A DNA stretch of 64,000 nucleotides from Rufibacter tibetensis (GTDB taxonomy: Bacteria; Bacteroidota; Bacteroidia; Cytophagales; Hymenobacteraceae), in the NCBI RefSeq assembly GCF_001310085.1, contig NZ_CP012643.1:2835501-2899500 (forward strand), read 5' to 3'. This document shows positions 1 to 7,774 of this stretch, piece after piece. Both the position numbers and the translations under genes were made by a program. Numbering within the stretch: position 1 is the first letter of the stretch; every line of letters starts with the position of its first letter. Under the pieces are notes generated by a model. The model did no database searches and was not told the origin of the DNA. It saw only the letters and a program-made list of their open reading frames with translations.

Positions 1-270
1 GTCTGGGTTATGGTTATGCTCATTGTTAGGCTGTCCGCTCACACCGGCGCCAGTATCCATGCCGCCTTGGTCATTGTTGCTGGATTTCTGGTTTCCGCTG
101 CCCTGGGTGTTAGGATTAGAGCGTGTTTCAGGGGACCCTTCGTACGGTGGGTTGTTGTTGTGGCGGTTGCTGTTGTTGAGGTTATCGTCTTGGCTGTTAA
201 CTTCCTGCCAGCTTCTGTCTTGGTCGGGTCTGTTCTGTTTTGGGCTATTTTCGCCTTTTCCTTTGGTCAT
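1..270 (-). CDS. Left-truncated N/G/Q-rich hydrophilic protein
   Basis: An open frame of 90 codons reads leftward from an ATG at 268-270 to the window edge with no stop, so the C-terminus lies outside the window. A good ribosome site (AAAGGAG on the minus strand, about 275-285) sits just upstream of the ATG, which supports the start. The protein begins MTKGKGENSPKQNRPDQD and is dominated by Asn, Gln, Gly, Ser and Asp, with Asn-Asn and Gly-Gly runs. It has no signal peptide and no hydrophobic segment, so it is probably soluble and disordered. I recognise no domain and assign no function. It is divergent from the small lipoprotein gene at 503, which has a similar Asn/Ser/Gly-rich composition. 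Small hydrophilic stress-related proteins can look like this, but that is only a guess. Confidence 0.6.
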   Translation of the reverse strand, partial: MTKGKGENSPKQNRPDQDRSWQEVNSQDDNLNNSNRHNNNPPYEGSPETRSNPNTQGSGNQKSSNNDQGGMDTGAGVSGQPNNEHNHNPD

Positions 271-451
271 GGTTCTTTCTCCTTTATTTGAGTAAAACTT
301 ATACAAATGACTGCACCGGGACTTCCCAGAGTATACCGTTGTACGATGAGACGGATGAATAAGGTTGAAAGAGCTAGCCAGAAAAGTAACGGAGCAAAGA
401 AAGGAACAGACGGGTTAACTCAAAGCCAATGAAGCGCGTACACTCCTCAGA

Positions 452-479
452 GTGGGCTGGTGGCAGTGCCTGAGCCCAC
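452..479. other. Short inverted repeat in the 271-502 intergenic region
   Basis: GTGGGCT (452-458) pairs with AGCCCAC (473-479) around a 14-base loop, 23 bases before the small lipoprotein gene. The stem is short and the following T-run is poor. It could be a leader hairpin or an operator-like site. The rest of 271-502 shows nothing definite apart from the ribosome site for the leftward gene. Confidence 0.3.
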
Positions 480-502
480 GTTTATGCTAATCTTCTGAAC
501 CA

Positions 503-835
503 ATGAAAATGAATCTAACTTCTCTTAAACGCCTTTCCTGGTCTTTGCTGCTGGGTGGGGCACTTATAAGTGGCATCACAGCCTGTAGCACCGGCACCAG
601 CGAGGGCCAGGTAAACGTGGAGGAAAGCGACTTTAAAGACAAAAGCCCCACTGAACACAACGCACAGGGGCTTTCAGATGAAACCCAGGACCCCTTGAAC
701 AACACAGGCTCTGACTCTTCAAACCAAGCCATTTATGATCGGCAGGAAAACAAGGTAAGAGAGCGTAATACCGGAACTTCTAACCAGGGATTTGGCGGGG
801 CGGCCGAAAGAAACTCTGATAAAAAGAATAACTAA
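503..835 (+). CDS. Small hypothetical lipoprotein
   Basis: Encodes 110 residues. The N-terminus has a basic start, a hydrophobic stretch and a lipobox-like SGITAC ending in Cys28, so the product is probably a lipoprotein anchored in the outer or inner membrane. The mature part is hydrophilic and low in complexity, rich in Asp, Glu, Asn, Ser and Gly, and ends in an Asn/Lys-rich tail; it is likely unstructured. No domain family is recognisable and no function is proposed. The start ATG at 503 gives the signal peptide directly. A good hairpin with a T-rich tail lies 17 bases after the stop, so the gene seems to be transcribed alone. Confidence 0.7.
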   Translation: MKMNLTSLKRLSWSLLLGGALISGITACSTGTSEGQVNVEESDFKDKSPTEHNAQGLSDETQDPLNNTGSDSSNQAIYDRQENKVRERNTGTSNQGFGGAAERNSDKKNN

Positions 836-851
836 AATCTCATATCCACAG

Positions 852-881
852 AAAAGCCTGCCCCTAATGAGGCAGGCTTTT
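852..881. terminator. Bidirectional intrinsic terminator
   Basis: AAAAGCCTGCC (852-862) pairs perfectly with GGCAGGCTTTT (871-881) around an 8-base loop, followed by a T-rich tail on the plus strand and preceded by A residues. It lies between the converging small lipoprotein gene and the second BtuG-like gene and can serve both. Confidence 0.85.
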
Positions 882-919
882 CTGTTTTCAGCCCCTTTTC
901 AGGAAAATGGTGCCAAAGC

Positions 920-1963
920 TTACCGGAACCCAAATGCCTTGGGAACTCCCTGCACCTCAAAAGAATCTACTACCGCCCCGTTGCTCCGGTACCGGATCAC
1001 CCACCCATTAGAACCGTTGGCTTGCGCACGGCCAGTGTATAATAGGCCGTCTGCCGGGTCTTGACCCAGCGCCTCAACTCTGCGGGGGATGATAGGCAGG
1101 GCAGGCAATGACAGCGCGTTGATGTCCATGGAGTACACCCCATCATGGGCAAAGAAAATTCGGTTTTTGGAGCCGCTCAAGGTGAGGCCATGCGGCTGAA
1201 GCGCGGAGTTAGAGAACTCAAACTCCCTTGGCTGGCTTCTGAGTGCCGACGGGTTGATGCGCACCAACCGGCCTTTGGTGCTACCATCGGCTTTGCCGCC
1301 ACATAAGACCCACAGAATGCCCGAGGCGTCTACCACCATGCTGTTAGGGTTGTCTCCTACGGTAAGGGTGGTGTCAATAATAAACGTGGTGGTGTTGAGC
1401 ACATTTACTTTGTCTCTACCCTCGTTGGCCACAAAGAGCCGGCTTCCCACCAGCGCCATGGCTCCGGGGTTAGGGCCAACCTTCATGTTTTTGGTGATGG
1501 CATTGGTACCCAGGTTTACTTGTACCACCCTACCAGAATCAGGAGACGTAATCCAACTGCTTATATAGGCTGTTCTGCTGGTGCCCGTTATTAATCTTCT
1601 GGGAGAAGTAATGCCTGAGATGGTTCCGGCCGAGGTAAAGGTTCGGGAGGCAAGGACCTCTATGGTGTCTTTGCTGGTAATAAGATACGTTCTCTCCAAA
1701 GCCGTTGCCATAGACACCAGGTTCCCGTCCAGGGCCCGATTGTTAGCTTTCTGAAACAAATCTGCCTCTACGTTTCCGGTAGCCCGGTCATAGTAACTCA
1801 CGCTACCGCTTGAGGTACCGGTTTCACCCATAGTGGAGATAAGAACGCCCGTCTCAAATACCGGGAGCAGTTCTTTTTCTTCCTCCTGACAAGAAGTGGC
1901 AAAAAGCAAGGCCGCACCTAAGAGACCGTGTAGCGCTTGTTTGAAAAGAGGGAAACGTTTCAT
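920..1963 (-). CDS. BtuG-like beta-propeller lipoprotein, copy 2
   Basis: Encodes 347 residues. The signal sequence ends in the lipobox FATSC (Cys25), so it is a lipoprotein, probably surface exposed. The mature part is built from YVTN/YncE-type beta-propeller repeats, seen in segments such as SRLFVANEGRDKVNVLNTTT and NPNSMVVDASGILWVLCGG, and resembles the DUF5074 group. Bacteroides BtuG, a surface lipoprotein that binds vitamin B12 with extreme affinity and caps BtuB, is a propeller of this kind. The gene is the last of three under a cobalamin riboswitch, and its C-terminal third aligns by eye with the neighbouring copy (shared WVL-GG, NGW-RY and a final F-FR). A role in B12 capture is inferred from family and context. 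Separate ligand preference of the two copies is unknown. Confidence 0.8.
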   Translation of the reverse strand: MKRFPLFKQALHGLLGAALLFATSCQEEEKELLPVFETGVLISTMGETGTSSGSVSYYDRATGNVEADLFQKANNRALDGNLVSMATALERTYLITSKDTIEVLASRTFTSAGTISGITSPRRLITGTSRTAYISSWITSPDSGRVVQVNLGTNAITKNMKVGPNPGAMALVGSRLFVANEGRDKVNVLNTTTFIIDTTLTVGDNPNSMVVDASGILWVLCGGKADGSTKGRLVRINPSALRSQPREFEFSNSALQPHGLTLSGSKNRIFFAHDGVYSMDINALSLPALPIIPRRVEALGQDPADGLLYTGRAQANGSNGWVIRYRSNGAVVDSFEVQGVPKAFGFR

Positions 1964-2040
1964 CTTGCTAAGGTAGAAAATTAGAGGAGACGGAGAACAG
2001 GTAGGAGATAAGTGCTACACAGAAGTCCATAGCTTAAAAC

Positions 2041-2078
2041 GCAGGGAAGCCAGCCCCAAATGGAACTGGCTTCTCTGC
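2041..2078 (-). terminator. Hairpin between the two BtuG-like genes
   Basis: GCAGGGAAGCCAG (2041-2053) pairs with CTGGCTTCTCTGC (2066-2078) with one mismatch. On the minus strand it is followed by GTTTTAAG. It lies between the two propeller genes, so it may terminate or attenuate transcription and lower expression of the distal copy. Confidence 0.65.
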
Positions 2079-2115
2079 GTATAAGCTTAGTTTGCCAAAA
2101 AGACCCCAGAAATGA

Positions 2116-3171
2116 CTATCTGAAAGAAAATCCGTTAGGCAAAATTCTCACTTGGAAAGAGTCAACCGGCGTGCCAGTGGTCTGGTACCGAACGGCCCAG
2201 CCATTGGATGTATAACCGCCTACTCCCAGGTACAGGAGGTTGGTTTCAGGGTCAATGCCCAAGCCATACGGACTACGGTTGATGATAGCCGTAGTAGGGA
2301 CAGTTGACGCGGAAGTTGCCATTGCATATACCTTGTTGTTATAGGAATAGTAAAGTGTGTTCTTGGCTCCGTTAATGGTCAGTTGGCCAGCACCGCTAGT
2401 ACCTACCGGGAAGTTATAGGTGGTAAGGGCATTATTATTGGCCGGATCAATCTTGATCAAAGCACCAGGAGTGCTGTAGCCTCCTCTTAACACCCAAATC
2501 TTGTTGTTAGCATCCAGAACCAGGTGCTTAGGTGCTTCGCCTACCAGAATGGTACTTTCCACCTGGTCTGTTGCAGTGTTGATCACAGAGATAGTATTGC
2601 TACCACTGTTGGCCACATACAGCTTGTTGTTGTAGATAAGCAATCCTTCTGGCAACAGGCCCACATTGATGGTTTTAGTTACTGTGTTGGTAGCAAGGTC
2701 CAGAACAGATACCCGTCCGGTACCCAGGTAGCCAGAGAAGGTGTATCCTACATACTCAGTCACGTAGGCTTTGGAAGAGTTTAAGGCAGCAATGTACCGA
2801 GGTATCTTTAAGCCATTGATTACCCCAACAGAGGCAAACGAATAAGCATCTACCACTTCAATCTTCTCGCTGGCATTTACTGCAATATAGGCTTTGTCCC
2901 CAATGAAAGTCAGAGACTGGGCTGCATCTCCCAACGGGCGGTTATTCACTTTGCTGAATAAATCTGGCGTGAGGTCTTTCGATTCAGGGGAGAGGAAGCT
3001 TACCTCAGCAGTAGGTGTTCCAAACTGCCCTTCGTTCAAAATGAACACGCCATGCTCATAGGCTCCTTTGGGTTCTGTATTGTCATCAGTAGATTCACAG
3101 GAAGAGGCAAACATAGTGCTGCTTCCTAACAAGATGTACAGGAGGTACTTTTTAAAAGAATTAGTTTTCAT
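2116..3171 (-). CDS. BtuG-like beta-propeller lipoprotein, copy 1
   Basis: Encodes 351 residues from the ATG at 3169-3171, MKTNSFKKYLLYILLG. This start places the lipobox FASSC correctly; a longer upstream reading would run into the receptor gene and spoil the signal peptide. Repeated segments such as NKLYVANSGSNTISVINTA and APKHLVLDANNKIWVLRGG mark a YVTN/DUF5074-type beta-propeller, the fold of the B12-binding surface lipoprotein BtuG of Bacteroides. It begins 32 bases after the stop of the BtuB-type receptor, consistent with an operon and with a BtuB-BtuG pedal-bin complex in the outer membrane. B12 binding is inferred from family plus riboswitch, not seen directly. Confidence 0.85.
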   Translation of the reverse strand: MKTNSFKKYLLYILLGSSTMFASSCESTDDNTEPKGAYEHGVFILNEGQFGTPTAEVSFLSPESKDLTPDLFSKVNNRPLGDAAQSLTFIGDKAYIAVNASEKIEVVDAYSFASVGVINGLKIPRYIAALNSSKAYVTEYVGYTFSGYLGTGRVSVLDLATNTVTKTINVGLLPEGLLIYNNKLYVANSGSNTISVINTATDQVESTILVGEAPKHLVLDANNKIWVLRGGYSTPGALIKIDPANNNALTTYNFPVGTSGAGQLTINGAKNTLYYSYNNKVYAMATSASTVPTTAIINRSPYGLGIDPETNLLYLGVGGYTSNGWAVRYQTTGTPVDSFQVRILPNGFSFR

Positions 3172-3203
3172 AGGTAAATAAAGGTGAATGTAAATGGAAA
3201 TAG

Positions 3204-5132
3204 TTAAGGTTGGGGCGCCCATTTGAGAGAAAGGGACAGCCTGAAGTTTCTGGGTGGCATGGCCCGGTACGCCATGGTTTGGTACACCGTATTGGTGAGG
3301 TTTTGCACCTGGGCCATAAGTTGCGTTTCAAAAGAATGCCACGTAAATGTCTTGCCCACACTGGCGTTTATCAGCGTGTAAGCCGGTAACCAATTGTTGT
3401 TGTCATTGTCTGTGAAGCGGCGGCCGGTGAACGTGGCGTCAGTGCTCAGCCACCAGTTTTTAAAGCGTGCTTCAAACCAACCAGCCACCTTGTGCTTAGG
3501 CACGTAGAACAGCTGGCGCTCTTGCAATATGGCTTGGGTGTTAGGAAGTTTCTGCTGTGAGATGGTGTACGCGTAGGCCACACCTCCAAACAAAGACCAA
3601 TTTGCATCAAAGGCAAACTGCCACCTGCTGTCGACCTCAACTCCGTGCCCGCGCACGTGCTGGAGGTTGACCGGTTCTGAGAAAGGTCCCGCCTGGGAAG
3701 GTTGCCACTGAATCCAGTCCTTCACCTGCAGTGCATACGCCGTCAGTTCTGAGGTGCCGGTTACGTTGCCGTTTTTATAGACATGTGCCAAACCACTTTC
3801 ATATCCCCAACCACTCTCGGGTTGTAACCCCGGATTACCGCCTGGCCGCCAGAAGCGGTCATTCAAAGTAGGCACCCGGTAACTGCGTGATACGTTGGCT
3901 TTGGCAGTAAACGTATTTCCGGCAAACTCTGTGATTATGTAGTTAGCTCCCAATGTTGGGGTGAGCGGCGGATTGAACCCTTGCACCCAGGCCTGGCGCA
4001 AGTTCAAGCTTATTTGTAGTTCCGGCAACGGATCATACCGTAGCCAGCTGTAGGTAGAGAAACGAGTCTCGTCTACTTTTCCGCCGTATCCGCCCACATT
4101 GGCTTTAAAGAGTTGGCCTTCTTCACCCAATTGCAAGAGCAGGTTGGGCAGTAATTGCCGCTCATGTTCTACCTGGCTTTGGTAGGTGTTGACGGTGGAA
4201 AGGGAAAGAACACCGTCGTCCCGGTAATTCAGAACGTCGTTGAAATACGCTCCCCTAACCGTGGTGCTGCCACCGGCTACCTGGCCCTGCCATTCGGCCA
4301 TGAGCCGCAGGTTTTCGTCGTTCTGCTGAGCGTGGGTGTTCGCGCTGCCCATGGAAGGCTGTATCTGCCGATGCGTCTTCACATACCAGCCCCGTACCGA
4401 AAGCCTTTGCGCCTGGCCAAGCTTATAATGCACTTCCTGAGCCAAACTGGTCTGGGAGAAAGCGGCATTCTGCTGAGTCTCCCGCGGTGCCCCAAAAGCG
4501 GCGATGTTCTCAAACTTGAAATCATTCTGGGAGGCTGAACGGGTAAAAGAGGAGGTGAGGGCGAGTCTCCCGTTGGAGAAAGTACCAGTAGCCGCTGAAC
4601 GTCTGTGCCCGAAGCTACCTATTTCCTGTTGTACCTGTATTTGTTGCTGAGGGGCAAAGGATACCGGGTTTTCCAGAAGAACAGCTCCCCCCACAGCCCC
4701 GCTGCCGTGTAAGGCACCGCTTGGTCCGTGTTGAAGGCTCACCTGAGTATTGGGTGGGGGAGGTAATAACGCAAAATCTGACATGCCCAAGGTAGGCAGG
4801 GCAATGTTGAAGCCGTTCCAGAGCACGGCCGTATGGCTGGACGAGGTTCCCCTGAAGGCCACCGTAGCTGTCATGCCATTACCATAGCTTTTGAAGTACA
4901 GCGGACTGCGCTGCTGGAGCACTTCAGAAAGCGTAATGCCGGGCTGCCGTTGCAGAAGCAGAGTATCAATCCTCTGGACCCGGGCTCCTGAGACGTAGCG
5001 GGTGTATCTTGGCGCCGAAATGGTGACAGGCGTCAGTTGCACGGTGTCCTGCACCTGGGCATAACTCACTTGCAGAGACAAAATCTCTAAGGCAACAGAA
5101 GCTAGCGCAAACAAAAAAAGACGACGTACCAT
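3204..5132 (-). CDS. btuB: BtuB-type TonB-dependent cobalamin receptor
   Basis: Encodes 642 residues from the ATG at 5130-5132; a TTG 15 bases upstream in frame would add a poor leader. A signal peptide ends near SYAQ. It is followed by a TonB-box-like segment (about residues 29-40), a plug domain (about 45-150, with GTSSSHTAVLWNGFNI and GPSGALHGSGAVGGAVLLENP) and a beta-barrel rich in aromatic and amphipathic strands to the C-terminus. The family imports ligands across the outer membrane using TonB energy; a length of 640 matches BtuB better than large SusC-type receptors. The cobalamin riboswitch just upstream and the two BtuG-like genes downstream point to vitamin B12 as ligand. No periplasmic or inner-membrane BtuFCD genes are in the window. 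Confidence 0.9.
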   Translation of the reverse strand: MVRRLFLFALASVALEILSLQVSYAQVQDTVQLTPVTISAPRYTRYVSGARVQRIDTLLLQRQPGITLSEVLQQRSPLYFKSYGNGMTATVAFRGTSSSHTAVLWNGFNIALPTLGMSDFALLPPPPNTQVSLQHGPSGALHGSGAVGGAVLLENPVSFAPQQQIQVQQEIGSFGHRRSAATGTFSNGRLALTSSFTRSASQNDFKFENIAAFGAPRETQQNAAFSQTSLAQEVHYKLGQAQRLSVRGWYVKTHRQIQPSMGSANTHAQQNDENLRLMAEWQGQVAGGSTTVRGAYFNDVLNYRDDGVLSLSTVNTYQSQVEHERQLLPNLLLQLGEEGQLFKANVGGYGGKVDETRFSTYSWLRYDPLPELQISLNLRQAWVQGFNPPLTPTLGANYIITEFAGNTFTAKANVSRSYRVPTLNDRFWRPGGNPGLQPESGWGYESGLAHVYKNGNVTGTSELTAYALQVKDWIQWQPSQAGPFSEPVNLQHVRGHGVEVDSRWQFAFDANWSLFGGVAYAYTISQQKLPNTQAILQERQLFYVPKHKVAGWFEARFKNWWLSTDATFTGRRFTDNDNNNWLPAYTLINASVGKTFTWHSFETQLMAQVQNLTNTVYQTMAYRAMPPRNFRLSLSLKWAPQP

Positions 5133-5249
5133 ATCCTCGGCGTACAAAGCAGAGGAGACTAAAAAGGAAGAAGTACACGAAAACGCCAGCCACTGAGGGC
5201 CACCATGTCCTTGCTGCTTTTTTTCCCGAAAGCCTCCAGGTGAATGTTA

Positions 5250-5432
5250 GACGTTGGCAGGTCTCCTGGCTCTCTTCATCTGCCTGGCCTTCCCATCCAG
5301 CAAAGCGGACAGTGGCGTGTGGAAGGCAGAATTTCTCTGAAGATAACAGTTGCGGGTACAGCTCAGGTATTACACCTGATTCCCTTTTAAGACATCATGG
5401 GCAGAAAACCCAGGCTGTCACCAATATCGGGG
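5250..5432 (-). promoter_or_regulatory. Cobalamin (adenosylcobalamin-type) riboswitch
   Basis: Read on the minus strand, the core motifs come in the known order. An AAAAGGGAA segment (about 5381-5391) with GGTGTAATACC is followed by CTGTACCCGCAACTGT (about 5346-5364), GCCACTGTCC (about 5307-5316), a GATGGGAAGGC segment, and finally the B12 box AGCCAGGAGACCTGCC (about 5256-5271). A TTGG near 5421-5424 can close P1 with CCAA just after the B12 box. It lies about 120 bases before the BtuB start, in the same direction, so B12 should repress the three-gene operon. I could not identify the expression platform with confidence. No clear terminator is visible between the aptamer and the ATG, which leaves translational control possible. 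Confidence 0.93.
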
Positions 5433-5915
5433 GCAAAGGTACGGGAAGTTTGAATAGCAGCCTACATCGGCCTAGAAAAATCGCAACAAACTGCTTTTAA
5501 GTTGTTTTCCTGTAAACGGCTTAGAAATAGACGAGTGTAGCATTAGTGATGGCTATCCAAACCTGGGGTAGGTTTATAAAGCAGGGTTGGAGATGACGAT
5601 TACCACTGCAACGAATCATGCGAAAATGTCCTGTAAAGCGTAACTAATTACCAGAAAAGGTATAGGTTTATGAGCTAGGTAGAGCACCCAAAAGATAGAA
5701 AAGCCTTATTTACTAATTTAACTGAGAGCCAGTGAATTAATATTTTCCTCCTCAGCATATAACGCATTTTTTAGCGTTATTTAAACCAAAGCAGGCTAAA
5801 AACAGAAAGCAGAACATACAGAAGTGGTGGCTTGACACGCAACTTATTTAGGTTGGCTGTAGTTTTTAGCACTGTATTTGCAACCAGCTTGCCTAGTTTC
5901 CACACTCCTTTTTAC
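5433..5915. other. AT-rich divergent intergenic region
   Basis: About 480 bases between the riboswitch and the DUF4919 gene. It should hold the leftward promoter of the B12 operon and the rightward promoter of the DUF4919 gene. A weak rightward candidate is TTGG (5853-5856) with TGTATTTG (5873-5880); its position implies that translation begins at 5916 and not further upstream. No gene, RNA or long repeat was recognised. Confidence 0.4.
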
Positions 5916-6575
5916 ATGAAAAGAATTTTCCTTTTAAGCACGTTATGCCTGGGTTTATTGCTCAGTTCCCAGGCACAGATGGTTTCTAAAATTGATTATA
6001 CCGCCATCAAGGCGGCGGTGACTTCTTCCAAGTCCAAGATGTATTATCCTGCATTGCTAAAGCGCTATCACGCTAATGACTCTAGACTTACCTTGGACGA
6101 GTACAAGCATCTGTACTATGGCTGGACCACGCAACCGGGCTATAACCCGTACAAACCCAACGACCAGTCTGATGCTTTAAATGAGATGCTGCTGTATGAG
6201 CGCTTCCCGGAGATTATCACCACCGGTAAGAAGCTGTTGGCCACAGACCCGTTCAACCTGGATGTGATGTACCTCATGCACATGGCTTATGGCGAGTTGA
6301 ATAAGAAGGGGGAAAGTCAGATGTGGCTCACCAAGTTTGAAGGTTTGATGGCGGCCATAAAAGCCAGCGGCAACGGCCGAAGCAAAGAAACAGCCGTAGT
6401 GCTTAACGCTCCGCGTGACGAGTATATGTTTTTGACAGTGGTAGGGCTTCGGCAGAAGGGGCGCCCGCAGTTGGTAGACAATAAGTATGATTTGGTGAAT
6501 CTGCAGACACCTAACAAATTAAACCTAACTGAACTTTACTTCAACATCCAGAAAGCGGTAGAGAAGAAACGGTAA
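5916..6575 (+). CDS. DUF4919 family secreted protein
   Basis: Encodes 219 residues from ATG 5916 (MKRIFLLSTLCLGLLLSSQAQ), a clean signal peptide cleaved after the AQ. An in-frame start at 5832 would bury this signal behind 28 extra residues and is unlikely. The mature region has the pattern YYPALLKRYHANDSRLTLDE followed by HLYYG, which I associate with the Bacteroidota family DUF4919. The fold is probably mainly helical and TPR-like, with repeated short helices between residues 80 and 140. It is expected to be periplasmic or secreted. No function is known for the family. It stands alone between an AT-rich upstream region and a strong terminator. Confidence 0.75.
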   Translation: MKRIFLLSTLCLGLLLSSQAQMVSKIDYTAIKAAVTSSKSKMYYPALLKRYHANDSRLTLDEYKHLYYGWTTQPGYNPYKPNDQSDALNEMLLYERFPEIITTGKKLLATDPFNLDVMYLMHMAYGELNKKGESQMWLTKFEGLMAAIKASGNGRSKETAVVLNAPRDEYMFLTVVGLRQKGRPQLVDNKYDLVNLQTPNKLNLTELYFNIQKAVEKKR

Positions 6576-6603
6576 GTCCGATCATCTAAAATAAATCAAT
6601 GGG

Positions 6604-6641
6604 AAGGGTAGCCAGGAGGAATTAATCCCTTGGCTACCCTT
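6604..6641 (+). terminator. Intrinsic terminator after the DUF4919 gene
   Basis: AAGGGTAGCCA (6604-6614) pairs perfectly with TGGCTACCCTT (6631-6641), followed by TTTCTTTTT. Confidence 0.88.
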
Positions 6642-6685
6642 TTTCTTTTTGCTTTCTTGGCTGCCCTTCAAACTATACAGACTTT

Positions 6686-7135
6686 ATGAAAAATATACTT
6701 CCCGTGGTTCTGCTTCTCTCTGTGCTTTTCGCCTCTTGCCAGGCAAACGGAGATAAGCCGACAGATGGGGCTTCGGCTAAGAAAGAAATTGACGTTGTGT
6801 TGTGTGAGTTTTCATCCACAGATTCTGCCACGGCTATGTCCAGGCTACAAGGCAAATGGGAATTGCGTGGCATCAAAACCAACTACATGGGCGCTCAGGA
6901 AGACGAATTTCTGACAGGAGATAAAATCGGCGAAGCCAAATCCCTTACCTTCTTTGAAAACGGCGAGTATGAAGAGCACGTGAATGGCAGGCTACAGGGT
7001 GAAAGGCAATCTTTCAAAATTGTAGGGCAAAGCCTGCCTCCGGTAGGTTATCAGTTCTGGTTCTGCGACGAGAATACCTTGGTCATTAACAACGTCATCG
7101 CCGATGGTGCCACCGAGGTTTTCATTCGTCAATAA
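6686..7135 (+). CDS. Lipocalin-like small lipoprotein
   Basis: Encodes 149 residues. The signal sequence ends in the lipobox LFASC (Cys19). After a short linker comes LQGKWELRGIKTNYMG (about residues 54-69), the typical opening strand of Bacteroidota lipocalin-like domains, followed by alternating strands with FFENGEYEEHVNGR and FKIVG. The size fits a single small beta-barrel. Such proteins are anchored to a membrane and may bind small hydrophobic ligands, but no ligand can be deduced here. It lies 11 bases before the DNA glycosylase gene in the same direction, so the two may share a transcript although no functional link is evident. Confidence 0.65.
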   Translation: MKNILPVVLLLSVLFASCQANGDKPTDGASAKKEIDVVLCEFSSTDSATAMSRLQGKWELRGIKTNYMGAQEDEFLTGDKIGEAKSLTFFENGEYEEHVNGRLQGERQSFKIVGQSLPPVGYQFWFCDENTLVINNVIADGATEVFIRQ

Positions 7136-7146
7136 TCCCTGCGGCT

Positions 7147-7773
7147 ATGTCCCTTCAGCAGAAACTTACCCAAGATTTCTTTACTCGTCCAGACTCAGTT
7201 ACCATTGCCCGTGACTTGATTGGAAAACACTTCTTTTCCAGCTTTGACGGGGTGCTCACCGGGGGTATGATAGTAGAGACCGAGGCGTACTCAGGTCTTA
7301 ACGATGCTGCCTGCCATGCGCACCTTGGGCGGCGCACCAAACGCACCCAGGTCATGTATGAACAGGGGGGCATTGCCTATGTGTACCTCATCTACGGCAT
7401 TCACGCTTTGTTCAACATTGTGACCAATGCAGAAGGCATTGCCGATGCCGTGCTCATTAGGGCCATTGAGCCGACAGAAGGGATTGAGGAAATGCAGCTC
7501 CGCCGGGGATTGACCAAAGTAGAGCCGCGCCTTACTGCTGGTCCTGGGCTGGTTACTCAAGCCCTGGGTATTTCCACCCAACACAACGGCACAGACGTCA
7601 ACGGAAATGAGATTTGGTTTGAAGACCGAGGCGTGCTCGTTCCCGAGGCCCAAATTGTGGCAGGCCCCAGAGTTGGGGTTGCTTATGCCGGGGCAGATGC
7701 CCTGTTGCCGTGGCGGTTCTCTCTGAAAGGCAGCCGTTGGGTGAGTAAAGCCAATCCAAAGTATACGCTATAA
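7147..7773 (+). CDS. mpg: DNA-3-methyladenine glycosylase (AAG/MPG family)
   Basis: Encodes 208 residues, normal for the bacterial AAG/MPG family. This monofunctional base-excision enzyme cuts the N-glycosidic bond of alkylated purines such as 3-methyladenine and hypoxanthine. The catalytic segment VETEAY is at residues 43-48, with the general-base glutamate in the second E position. The DNA-intercalating and hydrophobic core motif YVYLIYGIH follows, and RRTKRTQVMY lies between them. The gene starts 11 bases after the lipocalin-like gene and ends one base before the convergent methyltransferase gene, with no room for a terminator between them. Family assignment is secure. Confidence 0.93.
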   Translation: MSLQQKLTQDFFTRPDSVTIARDLIGKHFFSSFDGVLTGGMIVETEAYSGLNDAACHAHLGRRTKRTQVMYEQGGIAYVYLIYGIHALFNIVTNAEGIADAVLIRAIEPTEGIEEMQLRRGLTKVEPRLTAGPGLVTQALGISTQHNGTDVNGNEIWFEDRGVLVPEAQIVAGPRVGVAYAGADALLPWRFSLKGSRWVSKANPKYTL

Positions 7774-7774
7774 T

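Noticed and set aside
5832-5915. Upstream start for the DUF4919 gene
   Set aside because: It would place 28 residues before a perfect signal peptide.
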